Source of the DNA: Burkholderiales bacterium
GTDB lineage: Bacteria > Pseudomonadota > Gammaproteobacteria > Burkholderiales > Burkholderiaceae_A
Assembly: GCA_027486725.1 (NCBI GenBank)
Contig: JAIXOP010000018.1
Span: 1 to 57,661, forward strand
Length of the DNA: 57,661 bases
Direction of reading: 5' to 3'
Below the pieces are notes generated by a model. That model was not told where the DNA came from, did not search any database, and saw only the letters and a list, made by a program, of their open reading frames with translations. This document shows, piece after piece, positions 1 through 11,764 of this stretch. Position 1 is the stretch's first letter. Each line of letters opens with the position of its first letter. Made by a program: the position numbers and the translations under genes.

Positions 1-850
1 GCTCCATGAACCGCTCGCCGTTGCTGTTGAGCAGAATTCCGCCCTCGCCGCGCACGCCCTCGGTGATGAGAACGCCCGCACCGGCCACGCCGGTCGGGTG
101 AAACTGCCAGAACTCCATGTCTTCGAGCGGAATGCCGGCCCGGGCGGCCATGCCCATGCCGTCGCCGGTGTTGATGAAGGCATTGGTGGATGCGGCCCAG
201 ATGCGGCCAGCACCGCCCGTGGCGAAGACCGTGGTCTTGGCCTCGAGAACCATCACCTCGCCGGTTTCCATTTCCAGGGCGACAACGCCAACGCAGGCGC
301 CCTCGCTGTCGCGGATGATGTCAAGCGCCATCCACTCCACGAAGAACTGGGTGCGGGCGCGGACGTTGCGCTGGTAGAGGGTGTGCAGCAGGGCGTGGCC
401 AGTGCGGTCGGCCGCAGCGCAGGCGCGGGGCACAGGCTTTTCGCCCAGGTTGGCCGAGTGGCCGCCAAACGGGCGCTGATAGATCGTGCCGTCGGGGTTG
501 CGGTCAAAGGGCATGCCGAAGTGCTCGAGCTCGTAGACGACCTTCGGGGCCTCGCGGCACATGAATTCGATGGCGTCTTGGTCGCCGAGGTAGTCCGAGC
601 CCTTGACGGTGTCGAACATGTGCCAATACCAATTGTCCTCGGCCATATTGCCGAGCGAGGCGCCGATGCCGCCCTGGGCAGCCACGGTGTGCGACCGGGT
701 GGGGAAGACCTTGGAGAGCACGGCCACATTGAGGCCAGCCTCAGCGAGCTGGAGCGAGCAACGCATGCCCGAGCCACCCGCGCCCACGATCACGGCATCA
801 AAGCGGCGGCGGGGAAGGTTTCGTGTTTGATTAAGCGAGATTTCGGACAT
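1..850 (-). CDS. sdhA: Succinate dehydrogenase flavoprotein subunit, C-terminus beyond window
   Basis: The reverse strand reads open from an ATG at 850 to the window edge, giving 283 residues of the FAD subunit of succinate dehydrogenase (complex II), which oxidises succinate to fumarate at the inner membrane. The dinucleotide-binding GAGGSG lies at residues 23-28 and the SHTVAAQGG segment, whose histidine (54) carries covalent FAD in this family, follows. Further on are [22 protein letters not shown] and the [20 protein letters not shown] active-site region, split here only by reading. The ATG directly follows the sdhD stop, so translation is probably coupled. The remaining half and sdhB should lie to the left of the window. 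Confidence 0.97.
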   Translation of the reverse strand, partial: MSEISLNQTRNLPRRRFDAVIVGAGGSGMRCSLQLAEAGLNVAVLSKVFPTRSHTVAAQGGIGASLGNMAEDNWYWHMFDTVKGSDYLGDQDAIEFMCREAPKVVYELEHFGMPFDRNPDGTIYQRPFGGHSANLGEKPVPRACAAADRTGHALLHTLYQRNVRARTQFFVEWMALDIIRDSEGACVGVVALEMETGEVMVLEAKTTVFATGGAGRIWAASTNAFINTGDGMGMAARAGIPLEDMEFWQFHPTGVAGAGVLITEGVRGEGGILLNSNGERFME

Positions 851-1216
851 TTAAACTCTCCAAAGAATTTCGATGGCCCAAATGCCACAGCCCAGGAGCC
901 AGAGGATCGTGAACACCTGGAGACCCAGGCGAACACCCACGTGTCCGACGTAGTCCATCCAGATGTCGCGCACCCCGACCCAGGCGTGATACATGAACGC
1001 GATCAGCGCCAGAATGGTAAGGACCTTCATCCAAATCGGGGCGAATAACCCGGCCCAGCCTGCGTATCCAGACTCGCTCGAAGTCAGCCCACCAATCAAA
1101 AGGACCAGAGTGAAGGTGCTCAGCACCAGCGCCGTGATGCGCTGAGAGAGCCAATCGCGCATGCCATAGTGCGCGCCGACGACCAGTCGACGTTGTCCGA
1201 TGTTGTTTCCGCTCAT
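851..1216 (-). CDS. sdhD: Succinate dehydrogenase membrane anchor subunit
   Basis: A 121-residue protein with three hydrophobic segments (about residues 28-48, 60-80 and 95-117), the layout of the small SdhD anchor that with SdhC binds haem b and ubiquinone. The opening RRLVVGAHYGMRDWLSQRITA and the HAWVGVRDIWMDYV segment are typical of proteobacterial SdhD; the latter holds the haem/quinone-site His and Asp-Tyr. It lies exactly between sdhC and sdhA with no intergenic bases, as expected for the sdhCDAB operon. Length agrees with the family. Confidence 0.95.
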   Translation of the reverse strand: MSGNNIGQRRLVVGAHYGMRDWLSQRITALVLSTFTLVLLIGGLTSSESGYAGWAGLFAPIWMKVLTILALIAFMYHAWVGVRDIWMDYVGHVGVRLGLQVFTILWLLGCGIWAIEILWRV

Positions 1217-1627
1217 TTAGATCACCTCAAAAATAGAGAGGGCTGCCAGCGCCGTCACCAAAAGGCTGGCGGCCAAAAAGCCCTGGGCCATCTTGGGGCT
1301 GGCCTCTTTGGTGATGCCAATGTGAAGGTCATTCACCAGGTGGCGGACGCCGCCCATGAAGTGGTGGATGAAGGCCCAGGCCAGACCCACCAGAACCAGC
1401 TTGACCAGCACATGGTCTGCCGCCGAGCTGAGCTGGGCGTAGCTGAGCTCGGAGGTGATGCTCAGATCGAAGATGTAGACCAGCAGGGGGAGCGTGAGAA
1501 AGAGGATGGCGCCGCTGATGCGGTGCAAGATCGACATGATCCCAGTCAGGGGCAGTCGGTACCGAACAATCTGCGTGACGTGAATGTTCCGGAACTCCGG
1601 ACGACGCTTCGACATGGCTTCAGGCAT
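1217..1627 (-). CDS. sdhC: Succinate dehydrogenase cytochrome b556 subunit
   Basis: First gene of the leftward sdh operon: 136 residues with three transmembrane helices. The RPEFRNIHVTQIVRYRLP opening, SILHRISG (quinone-site Ser/Arg) and HHFMGGVRHLVNDL (haem-ligand His region) are SdhC signatures. The ATG at 1627 is preferred over the in-frame ATG at 1615 because GAGG stands seven bases before it. A near-perfect -10 box lies about 32 bases upstream. Confidence 0.95.
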   Translation of the reverse strand: MPEAMSKRRPEFRNIHVTQIVRYRLPLTGIMSILHRISGAILFLTLPLLVYIFDLSITSELSYAQLSSAADHVLVKLVLVGLAWAFIHHFMGGVRHLVNDLHIGITKEASPKMAQGFLAASLLVTALAALSIFEVI

Positions 1628-1658
1628 TCGTAACCTCGGTCAAATTTTGGGTGGCGTG

Positions 1659-1699
1659 ATTATACGACCGGCGCTTTTGACACCCGGGGGGTGCCCCCC
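1659..1699 (-). promoter_or_regulatory. Probable sdhCDA promoter with G6-TG-C6 palindrome in the -35 region
   Basis: On the reverse strand a consensus TATAAT stands at 1664-1659, which would start transcription near 1652, 25 bases before the sdhC ATG. There is no recognisable -35 box; in its place is a perfect palindrome of six G, TG and six C at 1686-1699. This suggests either an activator/repressor site or DNA structure controlling the promoter, but that is inference. The sdhC-mdh spacer (1628-1768) holds no regulator gene. Confidence 0.5.
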
Positions 1700-1768
1700 T
1701 AAACTTCGCCCGACTCAAGACTTTTCCACAGTTTTTCATCATTCCGCAACGCAACAAGGAGCACTCGC

Positions 1769-2761
1769 ATGACCGCAAAATCCCCCGTCCGGGTCGCCGT
1801 CACCGGCGCCGCAGGCCAGATCGGCTACAGCCTTCTTTTCCGCATCGCCAGTGGGGAAATGCTCGGCAAAGACCAGCCCGTCATTCTCCAGCTGCTCGAG
1901 ATCCCCGATGAGAAGGCTCAGAAGGCCCTCACGGGCGTGATGATGGAGCTCGACGACTGCGCATTCCCCTTGCTCGCAGGCATGACTGCCCACAGCGATG
2001 CCAACACCGCCTTCAAGGACGCCGACATTGCCCTGCTCGTGGGTGCCCGTCCCCGCGGCCCCGGCATGGAGCGCAAAGACCTGCTGTCCGCCAATGCCCA
2101 GATCTTCACTGCCCAGGGCAAGGCGCTCAATGCCGTGGCCTCGCGCAACGTCAAGGTTCTGGTGGTTGGCAACCCCGCCAACACCAACGCCTACATCGCC
2201 ATGAAGTCGGCGCCCGACCTGCCGGCCAAGAACTTCACCGCCATGCTGCGCCTGGACCACAACCGTGCCCTTTCGCAGATTGCTGCCAAGACCGGCAAGG
2301 CCGTGTCCTCGATCGAAAAGCTCGTGGTCTGGGGCAACCACTCCCCCACGATGTATGCCGACTACCGCTTCGCCACCATCGGCGGCCAGAGCGTCAAGGC
2401 GATGATCAACGACGAGGAATGGAACAAAAACACCTTCCTGCCGACCGTGGGCAAGCGCGGCGCAGCCATCATTGAGGCCCGTGGCCTGTCGTCGGCGGCC
2501 TCGGCCGCCAACGCTGCCATCGACCACATGCGCGACTGGGTGCTCGGCACCCAGGGCAAGTGGGTCACGATGGGCATTCCTTCGGACGGCTCCTACGACA
2601 TTCCCAAGGAAGTCATGTATGGCTACCCCGTGACCTGCGAAAACGGCGAGTACAAGATCGTCCAAGGCCTCGAGATCGATGCCTTCTCGCGCGAGCGCAT
2701 GACCCACACCCTCAATGAACTCCTTGAGGAGCAGGACGGCGTCAAACACCTGCTCGGCTAA
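1769..2761 (+). CDS. mdh: Malate dehydrogenase
   Basis: 330-residue NAD-dependent malate dehydrogenase, converting malate to oxaloacetate. The Rossmann motif TGAAGQIG is at residues 12-19, [15 protein letters not shown] is the mobile substrate loop with its arginines, GNPANTNA follows, and [11 protein letters not shown] near residue 190 holds the catalytic histidine. Length and motifs fit the cytosolic-type Mdh of betaproteobacteria. AAGGAG stands seven bases before the ATG. It is divergent from sdhC and starts a rightward TCA-cycle run with the CitE-like gene and acnA. Confidence 0.97.
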   Translation: MTAKSPVRVAVTGAAGQIGYSLLFRIASGEMLGKDQPVILQLLEIPDEKAQKALTGVMMELDDCAFPLLAGMTAHSDANTAFKDADIALLVGARPRGPGMERKDLLSANAQIFTAQGKALNAVASRNVKVLVVGNPANTNAYIAMKSAPDLPAKNFTAMLRLDHNRALSQIAAKTGKAVSSIEKLVVWGNHSPTMYADYRFATIGGQSVKAMINDEEWNKNTFLPTVGKRGAAIIEARGLSSAASAANAAIDHMRDWVLGTQGKWVTMGIPSDGSYDIPKEVMYGYPVTCENGEYKIVQGLEIDAFSRERMTHTLNELLEEQDGVKHLLG

Positions 2762-2783
2762 GCCCGACGGCGTTTGACCCTCC

Positions 2784-3782
2784 GTGCCACTGCCCGCCCC
2801 GCTGGTTCTCGAAGACGACACGGCCACGCCGATGGCCGTCTGCGAGCACTATGCGGGGTCGCCAGCCAAGGCCAGAAAGATCCTCGGCCTCTGGGCGGCG
2901 CAGGCAACCACTGGCGACCCCGGCTTTGACATTACCCTCGACCTGGAAGACGGTGCAGCCGCTGCGGGCCTCGATGCGACCCTGGGCCTGATCCACGAAC
3001 TTGCTGCCGAGGTCGCACAGGCACTCAGGCAGAGCCACCGCACCACGATCCCTGGGCTGGGCGTTCGACTGCCCTCCCCCCAGCACCCCCATTTCAGTCC
3101 GACCCTCGAGGCCCTGGGCCGCAGCCCGATGGCCGCGGTCGTCGAGCGGCTGACGCTGCCCAAGGTGGCCGGACGGCCAGTTCTGGAACACGCGATTGCG
3201 CTGATCCGGGATGCTGCCCGCGGGGCCGGCTGCGCGGCTTTGGCCGAGCGCCCGCTGCAGGTCTTGGTCGAATGCCATGCCAGCCTGCGCGACGCCTTCG
3301 CACTGGCTGCCCACCCGCGAGTCTCGTCGCTGTCGTTTGGCATCATGGATTTCGTGAGCGAGCACCGCGGCGCCCTGCCCGCCGCCGCCATGGGCAGCCC
3401 CCTGCAATTCACCCACCCCGTGATGGTGCGAGCAAAGACCGAGATCGTGGCGGCCTGCCTGGCCCACGGGAAGGTCGCGGTCCACAACCCCTCGGTGCAT
3501 TACAGCGACCCCCTCCAGACCCAGAGCGATGCGCTCGAGGCCCGAGGCCTTGGGTTTCAGCGGATGTGGTCCATCCATCCCGCGCAGATTGAACCCATCG
3601 TGGGTGCTTTTGCCCCGTCGGAGCAGGAGCTCGTCGAGGCCGAGGAGATTCTCAGCCTGGCCTGGAATGCCGACTGGGCACCCATCGCCCACCAGGGACG
3701 ACTCCACGACCGAGCGAGCTACCGCTACTACTGGCGGCTTTTGCGGCAGGCTGCACCGGCAAAGGCCGCTGCCTTCTCTTAA
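2784..3782 (+). CDS. HpcH/HpaI aldolase / CitE-like citrate lyase family protein
   Basis: 332 residues with a GTG start, 22 bases after mdh. The ITLDLEDG segment near residue 50 (metal-binding acidic residues), a lysine/glutamate strand (LPKVAGRPVLEHAI, LQVLVECHASLRDAF) and SLSFGIMDF are typical of CitE/malyl-CoA lyase TIM barrels, which cleave or form acyl-CoA esters with glyoxylate, acetyl-CoA or similar. The position between mdh and acnA is common in Burkholderiales. No CitF or CitD partner is present, so an ordinary citrate lyase complex is unlikely; the substrate is unknown. Confidence 0.85.
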   Translation: MPLPAPLVLEDDTATPMAVCEHYAGSPAKARKILGLWAAQATTGDPGFDITLDLEDGAAAAGLDATLGLIHELAAEVAQALRQSHRTTIPGLGVRLPSPQHPHFSPTLEALGRSPMAAVVERLTLPKVAGRPVLEHAIALIRDAARGAGCAALAERPLQVLVECHASLRDAFALAAHPRVSSLSFGIMDFVSEHRGALPAAAMGSPLQFTHPVMVRAKTEIVAACLAHGKVAVHNPSVHYSDPLQTQSDALEARGLGFQRMWSIHPAQIEPIVGAFAPSEQELVEAEEILSLAWNADWAPIAHQGRLHDRASYRYYWRLLRQAAPAKAAAFS

Positions 3783-3813
3783 AATACAGAGATCCCCATC
3801 ATTTCACCCCGAA

Positions 3814-3839
3814 TTCAAACCCCAAGTTCAAACCCTAAG
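3814..3839 (+). repeat. Tandem 13-bp direct repeat in the acnA leader
   Basis: Two adjacent 13-bp units, TTCAAACCCCAAG and TTCAAACCCTAAG, differ by one base. The second unit supplies the first bases of the acnA ribosome binding site (AAGGAG). It could be a protein- or RNA-binding site or a chance duplication. Confidence 0.7.
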
Positions 3840-3848
3840 GAGTCTCAC

Positions 3849-6544
<2,696 letters not shown>

Positions 6545-6548
<4 letters not shown>

Positions 6549-7741
6549 AGCCTTCACCCTCCAGCCGTCGTGGGCGCGCCTCGCGCGAGGCCGAGCTTCT
6601 GGTCGACCTCGCCGAGGGCCTGGCCCATTCGGGCTCGCGGGCCGAGGACGAGTTCTGGGAGCCTCGGCTCTCCGAGGCCGTCCTCGGGCTGATCGGCCAG
6701 GGCGATGAGGGATCGCTCAACGCTGCCCTCGACCGGCTGGCCGAGCGCGAATCCCGCGCCTACGAAGAGCTCGCCGACGCCATCGAGGGAATCATTGAGT
6801 CGGGCGAGAGCCGGCACAGCCGGATTCTGCGCGGAGATCTTTCTGCGCTGCAGGACTCGGAGCTTCTGCTGTTTGCGGCCCCCTTGCTTGTGTGGTCCCG
6901 GCTGCCCGTTCCCACCAAGACCATCGATGCTGCTGCCCTGCAGACCCTGCGCACGGAACTCCTGGGCCAGGTGTTTGGGGCAGGCGCCGAGGTCTCCCTT
7001 GTGAACTATCTCTTCTCACCAGATCAACTGCCCGAGACCTTCCTCGACACCCTGGAGCTTCGCCAGGCACTGGCGGCCTCGATGGGCAGCGGTCAGCTGG
7101 GCGTTGACACTCAGAAGCTGGCCGAGGCCACCCAATACCTGGCCGATCAGCGCTATGTGCTGGGGCTGGTGCGCTTGCCGGCCGGTGCTCCGATTTTCCG
7201 TTGGCAGGATGGCATGCTGAGCCGTGACGAGGTGTTGGCGGCTTGGCGCAAGAGTGCCGAGAAGGTGGCCGCCGAGATTCTGCCGGCCTGCGCGGTGGAG
7301 CTGCTCTTGCCCCGGGCCTACTACGTTGCCTGCCGTGAGGCGGATCGCGCTGCGCGGCCATTTTCGGTGCGGGCATCGGTCGCATTTCTGAGCACCACGC
7401 TCTCCATCCGACCCGATCAGATCAAGGTCGTGATTGCGGGCTGCTACAGCCGCCAGCTCGAGGAATACCGCCTGGGCTTTCTGGTGCCCGAGGTCGAGGA
7501 ACTCGTCCACGGCGTGGTCTGGCCCCTGCTCGGCTCGGAAGACGATATGAGCGACATCGGCGAGCAGATCGAAGCTGCACTGCGCGAGGCCGGCATCGAG
7601 GACATCGAGGTCCTAAGTGCGCGTCTGCCGCTGGAGTATTGCGAAGACTGCGGCACCCCGCTCTACCCCAACCCCGATGGCGAGCTCGTGCATGCCGAGC
7701 TGCCCGAGGCCTTGGACCCGAGCAGCCGGCATTTGCATTAA
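6545..7741 (+). CDS. DUF2863 family protein
   Basis: 398-residue soluble protein starting with GTG inside the acnA stop (GTGA overlap), so the two are translationally coupled. The [14 protein letters not shown] opening and overall layout match the DUF2863 family as I remember it from Burkholderiales. There is no signal peptide or membrane segment. Near the C-terminus [12 protein letters not shown] carries a CxxC that could bind metal. The function is unknown; the coupling to aconitase hints at a role tied to that enzyme or to iron-sulfur status, which is inference. Confidence 0.8.
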
Positions 7742-7762
7742 TCCGCGGTCACTACCCGAGCC

Positions 7763-9724
7763 CTAGAACTTCACCGAGCCGCGCACAAAGAAGGTGCGCT
7801 CGGTGAGGGTTGAGTAGATGCTGTCCGTGCCGGCATTCAATCCATTCTGCTGATCGAGGAGGTTGTTCACCCCGACGGCGAGGACGTAGTTTTTTTCGAA
7901 GTAGCGCAGCTGAAGATCCGTGCTGCGCTCGGGAATCTGCCGGTTCACTCCTGTGTTCGCAAAGTCGCCAAACCGCAGCGCACCGCTCTTGAATGTGGTG
8001 CTCGCGTCCAGGGCAAATTGGGGAGCAAACGCCCAGCTCAGGCCCGCCTTGAGGTTCAGCTTGGGCACGCCCGGCAAGTCACCGTCCGCGATGCCGGCCT
8101 CGTCATCGATGACCGAACGCACATAACTTGCCGCGAGGTTCACATCCAGATTGCGTGCGGCCTTCCACTGGTCTTGAAGCTCAAGTCCTACCTTGTGCGA
8201 GCGGTCGATGTTGGTGTTTTGAAAGTCGGGCGTTGTGTAAATCTCGTTGCGCAGGCGGGTATAGAAGACCGAGCCCTTCAACGCATGGTCGCCCAGCCGA
8301 GTGTTATGCCCAAGGGTGAGGTTGATGGCCCGAGCGGGGGCAATAAACCCATTGAACTGCTGGAAGGTGAAGCTCGGATCGAACCTGAAAAAGTAGTCGA
8401 TGTTGGGCGCCTGCACGCCGCGCGACACCGCCACATAGGTGCTGGCTGTTGGCGAGTGGGCAACCGACACCGAGCCATCGATGTTGAGGTATTGCTCATC
8501 GTCCTTCAGCGGGGCATCCGGCGCTGCATTCTCGTTGGTCTTGAATGTCACCCGCTCACCCCGAAGGCCCGCCGCATAGGTCCATGCTGCGCGCCGAAGA
8601 CTGCCGGTGGCAAAGAGTGCTGAGAGATTGCTGGAGGTCTTCTTGCCGCTGCTGGGAGCGCTCTCGCGCTCTGCATGGCGCAGCGTGGCGCCGACAGCCA
8701 ACTGAATCGTGCCACCCAGGCCCGAGAGCCGCTGCGTCGACTGAAGATCCGTCAGGAACTCCGCGGTCAACGCCGGAAATCCGGTTCCAAAAGCCGAGGA
8801 TGATTCGCGCACAGCCCCCAAGAGAGAGACGGTATGCCTCTCATTCACGCGCAGGGTCAGGTCGGCGTTGTATTCGTCGAGCTCAAATCGTTGGGAAGTG
8901 ATCGGGCCAAAGAACCCGCTGTTGTTGAGCACCCTGGGGTTCTCTTTGAACTGCTGCACCGAGATCGGGTTGGGATAGTTCACCTGCGTATCCACGGCCT
9001 TGGCCGAGAGATTCACATTCAACTTCGGGGTCACGGCGATGCCAATGCCGGCCTGCTGCACGCGGCTGAAGCTGCCATCGGTGCGGCCATCGGGCGCAGT
9101 CCCACTGCCGTCGGAGCCGATGGTGTCGACTGCGGCCGAGAGCTGGGCGATGCCAAAGGTCTGCGCCACCGAGAAGGCACCCTCGCGCAGCCGATTGCTG
9201 CCCATGCCCGCCCGGATCTCCGCACCGTCTTGAACCTTGGTGGTGATCACAATCGTACCCGCGATGGCGCCGTTGCCGTGGGCTGCGGCGCCATAGCCGC
9301 GCAGCACCTCGATGCTTTGGATGGACGACAGGGGGATCTGGGTCAAGAAGGTGTTGGCGGAGTCGATGCTGGTGATCGGCCGGCCATTGACGACAATCCC
9401 CACCGCCCGTGTGCCCTGCTCAATGCCAAAACCCCGGATGTCGAGGTTGGGTGCAAGGTTGTTGCCAAAGGCGCTGCTGACACTCACCAGGCTGGCCCGG
9501 CTCAAAAACTCCACTAGGCTGCTGGCGCCGCTGGCCTCGATGTCTGCGCGGGTGTAGACCTCGTTGGCGTAGGGAGCACCCAACTCATCGAAGCGCTGCC
9601 GCGTGCCGTTGACTTCCACCGTGGGAATGGTGGTGTCGCGTCCCTGGGCCAGAGCATGGTTGAAGGAGGGAGCGGCAGAGAAGGCGCAGGCCAGCGCCGC
9701 TGCCAATGCAGATGGGCGAAACAT
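7763..9724 (-). CDS. TonB-dependent outer-membrane receptor, BtuB-like (cobalamin)
   Basis: 653-residue outer-membrane receptor. The ATG at 9724 is chosen over a longer reading frame from 9835 because the latter begins inside the riboswitch; AAAGGA stands before 9724 and a clear signal peptide follows (MFRPSALAAALACAFSA to ALAQ). After it come a TonB-box-like IPTVEVNGTR, a plug domain (YTRADIEASGASSLVEFLSR, LDIRGFG) and a 22-strand-type barrel ending in FFVRGSVKF with the terminal Phe needed for BAM insertion. The upstream cobalamin riboswitch supports vitamin B12 or another corrinoid as substrate. No btuCDF genes are adjacent. Family calls for TonB substrates by sequence alone are weak; the riboswitch is the main evidence. 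Confidence 0.88.
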   Translation of the reverse strand: MFRPSALAAALACAFSAAPSFNHALAQGRDTTIPTVEVNGTRQRFDELGAPYANEVYTRADIEASGASSLVEFLSRASLVSVSSAFGNNLAPNLDIRGFGIEQGTRAVGIVVNGRPITSIDSANTFLTQIPLSSIQSIEVLRGYGAAAHGNGAIAGTIVITTKVQDGAEIRAGMGSNRLREGAFSVAQTFGIAQLSAAVDTIGSDGSGTAPDGRTDGSFSRVQQAGIGIAVTPKLNVNLSAKAVDTQVNYPNPISVQQFKENPRVLNNSGFFGPITSQRFELDEYNADLTLRVNERHTVSLLGAVRESSSAFGTGFPALTAEFLTDLQSTQRLSGLGGTIQLAVGATLRHAERESAPSSGKKTSSNLSALFATGSLRRAAWTYAAGLRGERVTFKTNENAAPDAPLKDDEQYLNIDGSVSVAHSPTASTYVAVSRGVQAPNIDYFFRFDPSFTFQQFNGFIAPARAINLTLGHNTRLGDHALKGSVFYTRLRNEIYTTPDFQNTNIDRSHKVGLELQDQWKAARNLDVNLAASYVRSVIDDEAGIADGDLPGVPKLNLKAGLSWAFAPQFALDASTTFKSGALRFGDFANTGVNRQIPERSTDLQLRYFEKNYVLAVGVNNLLDQQNGLNAGTDSIYSTLTERTFFVRGSVKF

Positions 9725-9782
9725 GGATTTTCCTTTCCAGCCGCCCCAACCCCGAAGCGACAAATGCTTGGACGCACCCAAA

Positions 9783-9985
9783 GGCCGGTATCCAGGCTCA
9801 GGGGGCAGGAGGGGAGAACCCCTCCGCGCTGCCATCGACCTTCCCAGGACTTGGATCCCAGTGGTTGCTTGCGCTTGGATGGCAACAGCCCGCCATGACT
9901 GTTTCGGGGGAAGCGCCGGATTCTCACCGGCTTCCCGTTTAACCCACGCTACGTGGGCACCGTCGGGCGGCCTCCGGGCTGACCC
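9783..9985 (-). promoter_or_regulatory. Cobalamin (adenosylcobalamin) riboswitch
   Basis: The 317-base gap before the receptor gene holds, on the reverse strand and in the right order, the conserved B12 riboswitch blocks: GGTGCCC (near 9961), GGGAAGCCGGTGAGAATCC (the B12 box core, about 9917-9940), CCCCCGAAACAGTCA, CCACTGG, CTGGGAAGG and finally GAGCCTGGATACCGGCC (near 9783-9799). A peripheral hairpin GGAGGGG/CCCCTCC lies at 9808-9825. When bound to cobalamin such elements usually shut off translation or transcription of the uptake gene. The outer boundary is approximate. Confidence 0.93.
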
Positions 9986-10041
9986 CAGAAGCGAGTAGAG
10001 TCTAGCAGACAGATGTCACAGGGGCGTTTTATATTCCTAGC

Positions 10042-10920
10042 ATGGACATCCTTGCCCTCGCCCTACTCTTTGTCGTGATCGTCGCCCTCAGTCTGGGCGT
10101 GCGCATCGTTCCCCAGTCGCAGAACTTCCTGATCGAGCGGCTTGGCCGATTTCATCGCACCCTCGGTGCGGGTCTGCACATCATCATCCCGGTGGTCGAC
10201 ACCGTGCGCCACAAGGTCAACATCCTCGAGCGCCAACTGCCCACGAGCAATGTCTCGACGATCACTCTGGACAACGTCACCATCCAGATCTCGCTGGCCA
10301 TCCTCTATCGGGTGGTGGATCCCGCCCGGGCCGTGTATCGAATCATGGATGTTGATCAGGCCATCCAGACCACCGTCACGGGGGTCGTTCGCAGCGTGAT
10401 TGGCCGCACCGACCTCGATGGCGTGCAGAGCAACCGGCGCGAGATCTCTGAGCAGCTGGAGGCCGAGCTGCGCACGGTGACCGAAGAGTGGGGCATCGTC
10501 CTTTCCCGAGTGGAGCTCATCGATGTGGAGGTCGACGCCGAGACGCGCTCGGCCATGCAGTTGCAGCTCAATGCCGAGCGCACGCGACGTGCCCTGGTGC
10601 GCGAGGCCGAGGGCAAGAAGCAGGCGGCCGAGCTGGCCGCCGACGCCGAGCTCTACACCGCCCAGAGGCAGGCCGAAGCGCGACGCACCCTGGCCGAGGC
10701 CGATGCCTATGCGGTGGGGGTCGTGGCCGAGGCCGTCAACCGCGGGGGCCTGAGTGCCCTGGAGTTCGAAGTGAAGAAGATCCAGGCCGATGCCATTCGA
10801 GCCCTGGGGTCCAGCGAGAGCAGCAAGCTGGTGATCGTCCCCAGCGATGTGCTGGATGGCCTCAAGGGCGCAGCAGACATCGCCGGCAACGTGGCTGCGG
10901 CCCTCAGCCGAAAGGCCTGA
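10042..10920 (+). CDS. qmcA: SPFH/Band 7 (stomatin-like) membrane protein, QmcA type
   Basis: 292 residues: one N-terminal transmembrane helix (about 3-24), then a Band 7 domain (VPQSQNFLIERLGRFHRTLGAGLHI, NVSTITLDNVTIQISLAILYRVVD), then a long Ala/Glu-rich coiled coil (about 170-240) and a hydrophobic tail. Such proteins form membrane scaffolds and modulate FtsH-type proteases. The following NfeD gene, one base away, is the usual partner of this clade. Confidence 0.9.
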   Translation: MDILALALLFVVIVALSLGVRIVPQSQNFLIERLGRFHRTLGAGLHIIIPVVDTVRHKVNILERQLPTSNVSTITLDNVTIQISLAILYRVVDPARAVYRIMDVDQAIQTTVTGVVRSVIGRTDLDGVQSNRREISEQLEAELRTVTEEWGIVLSRVELIDVEVDAETRSAMQLQLNAERTRRALVREAEGKKQAAELAADAELYTAQRQAEARRTLAEADAYAVGVVAEAVNRGGLSALEFEVKKIQADAIRALGSSESSKLVIVPSDVLDGLKGAADIAGNVAAALSRKA

Positions 10921-10921
10921 T

Positions 10922-11182
10922 ATGTCGCTTGCCCTGGAGCTGCACCACTATCTTTTCATCGCGGCGGCGGCCTTCACCATTCTGGAGATGCTGGTGCCCA
11001 GCTTCTTCTTTTTGGGGCTGGCGGTGGGCTGTGCGGCCAATGCACTCACGCTCTATTGGGTGGGCAACACCTGGAGCTGGCCCCGCGAGGCGGTGGTGTT
11101 CTCGGTGGCGAGCCTGGCAGGCTTCCTGGCGGCCCGTTGGCTTTCGGGAAAAGAAAAAGCCCCAGACCCGAATCGGTACTGA
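10922..11182 (+). CDS. Short NfeD-family membrane protein
   Basis: 86 residues starting at the ATG one base after the qmcA stop (a longer frame from 10847 lies inside qmcA and is not used). It has two or three hydrophobic segments ([56 protein letters not shown]), as in the membrane part of NfeD. The soluble OB-fold found in longer NfeD proteins is missing, as in the YbbK/QmcA partner YbbJ-type short forms. Probably stabilises or anchors the QmcA assembly. Confidence 0.8.
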   Translation: MSLALELHHYLFIAAAAFTILEMLVPSFFFLGLAVGCAANALTLYWVGNTWSWPREAVVFSVASLAGFLAARWLSGKEKAPDPNRY

Positions 11183-11194
11183 GGCTTGCCGGAG

Positions 11195-11229
11195 CGCTGC
11201 GGTGTTCGCCGCGGCGTTCTTCTGCTGCG
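11195..11229 (+). terminator. Probable rho-independent terminator after the qmcA-nfeD pair
   Basis: An eight-pair stem, CGCTGCGG (11195-11202) with CCGCGGCG (11209-11216), closes a six-base loop and is followed by TTCTTC and, slightly later, longer T runs (11229-11250). It separates the rightward pair from the leftward tRNA-Pro. Confidence 0.6.
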
Positions 11230-11253
11230 TTTTTCTGTTTCGTTTTTTTGAAT

Positions 11254-11331
<78 letters not shown>

Positions 11332-11343
11332 CCGAAGCGTCAA

Positions 11344-11349
11344 AGTATA
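11344..11349 (-). promoter_or_regulatory. -10 box for tRNA-Pro
   Basis: TATACT on the reverse strand, 14 bases before the tRNA 5' end and downstream of the ihfA stop. No clear -35 box is seen. It would let the tRNA be made independently of the pheST-ihfA transcript. Confidence 0.45.
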
Positions 11350-11368
11350 CAAGAATTCGTTGGAGACT

Positions 11369-11737
11369 TCAGACCTCGTCGTCGGCGGAGTCGCCGGTCT
11401 CGTCGGGGCCAGCCAATAGGCTCTGTGCCTGCACCTGCGCGCGCAGCTTCTGGCTGGCATTGAAGGTCACCACCCGCCGGGCTGTGATGGCCACCGGCTC
11501 ACCGGTGCGGGGATTCCGACCAGGCCGCTGCGGCTTGTCGCGCAGCACAAAGTGGCCAAAGCCCGTCATCTTGAGCGAATCGCCCTCCATGAGCGTCTCG
11601 CGGATCTCGGTGAAGAAGCAGTCGACCAGATCGCGGGCCTCGCGCTTGTTCAGACCAATGCGCTCGTAGATGACCTCGGCCAGCTCGGCCTTGGTGAGGC
11701 TCGAGGACTCGGCGTTGGGGACCTTGGGTTCATCCAT
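11369..11737 (-). CDS. ihfA: Integration host factor alpha subunit
   Basis: 122-residue DNA-bending protein of the HU/IHF family; it acts with IhfB in nucleoid structure and promoter architecture. [25 protein letters not shown] is the alpha-helical dimer body, and [14 protein letters not shown] is the minor-groove arm with the intercalating proline. The ATG at 11737 follows GGAG by seven bases; an upstream TTG at 11749 is less likely. The chain is longer than the usual ~100 residues because of an acidic tail ending [11 protein letters not shown]. It lies 15 bases after pheT, the classic operon place. Confidence 0.95.
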   Translation of the reverse strand: MDEPKVPNAESSSLTKAELAEVIYERIGLNKREARDLVDCFFTEIRETLMEGDSLKMTGFGHFVLRDKPQRPGRNPRTGEPVAITARRVVTFNASQKLRAQVQAQSLLAGPDETGDSADDEV

Positions 11738-11764
11738 GGTGGACTCCAAATGGGGCTGACATCA

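Noticed and set aside
253-777. Long frames in other phases over sdhA
   Set aside because: GC-rich shadows; the sdhA frame itself is clear and open to the window edge.
9603-9998. Forward frames in the riboswitch region
   Set aside because: The region is explained by the cobalamin riboswitch and receptor start.
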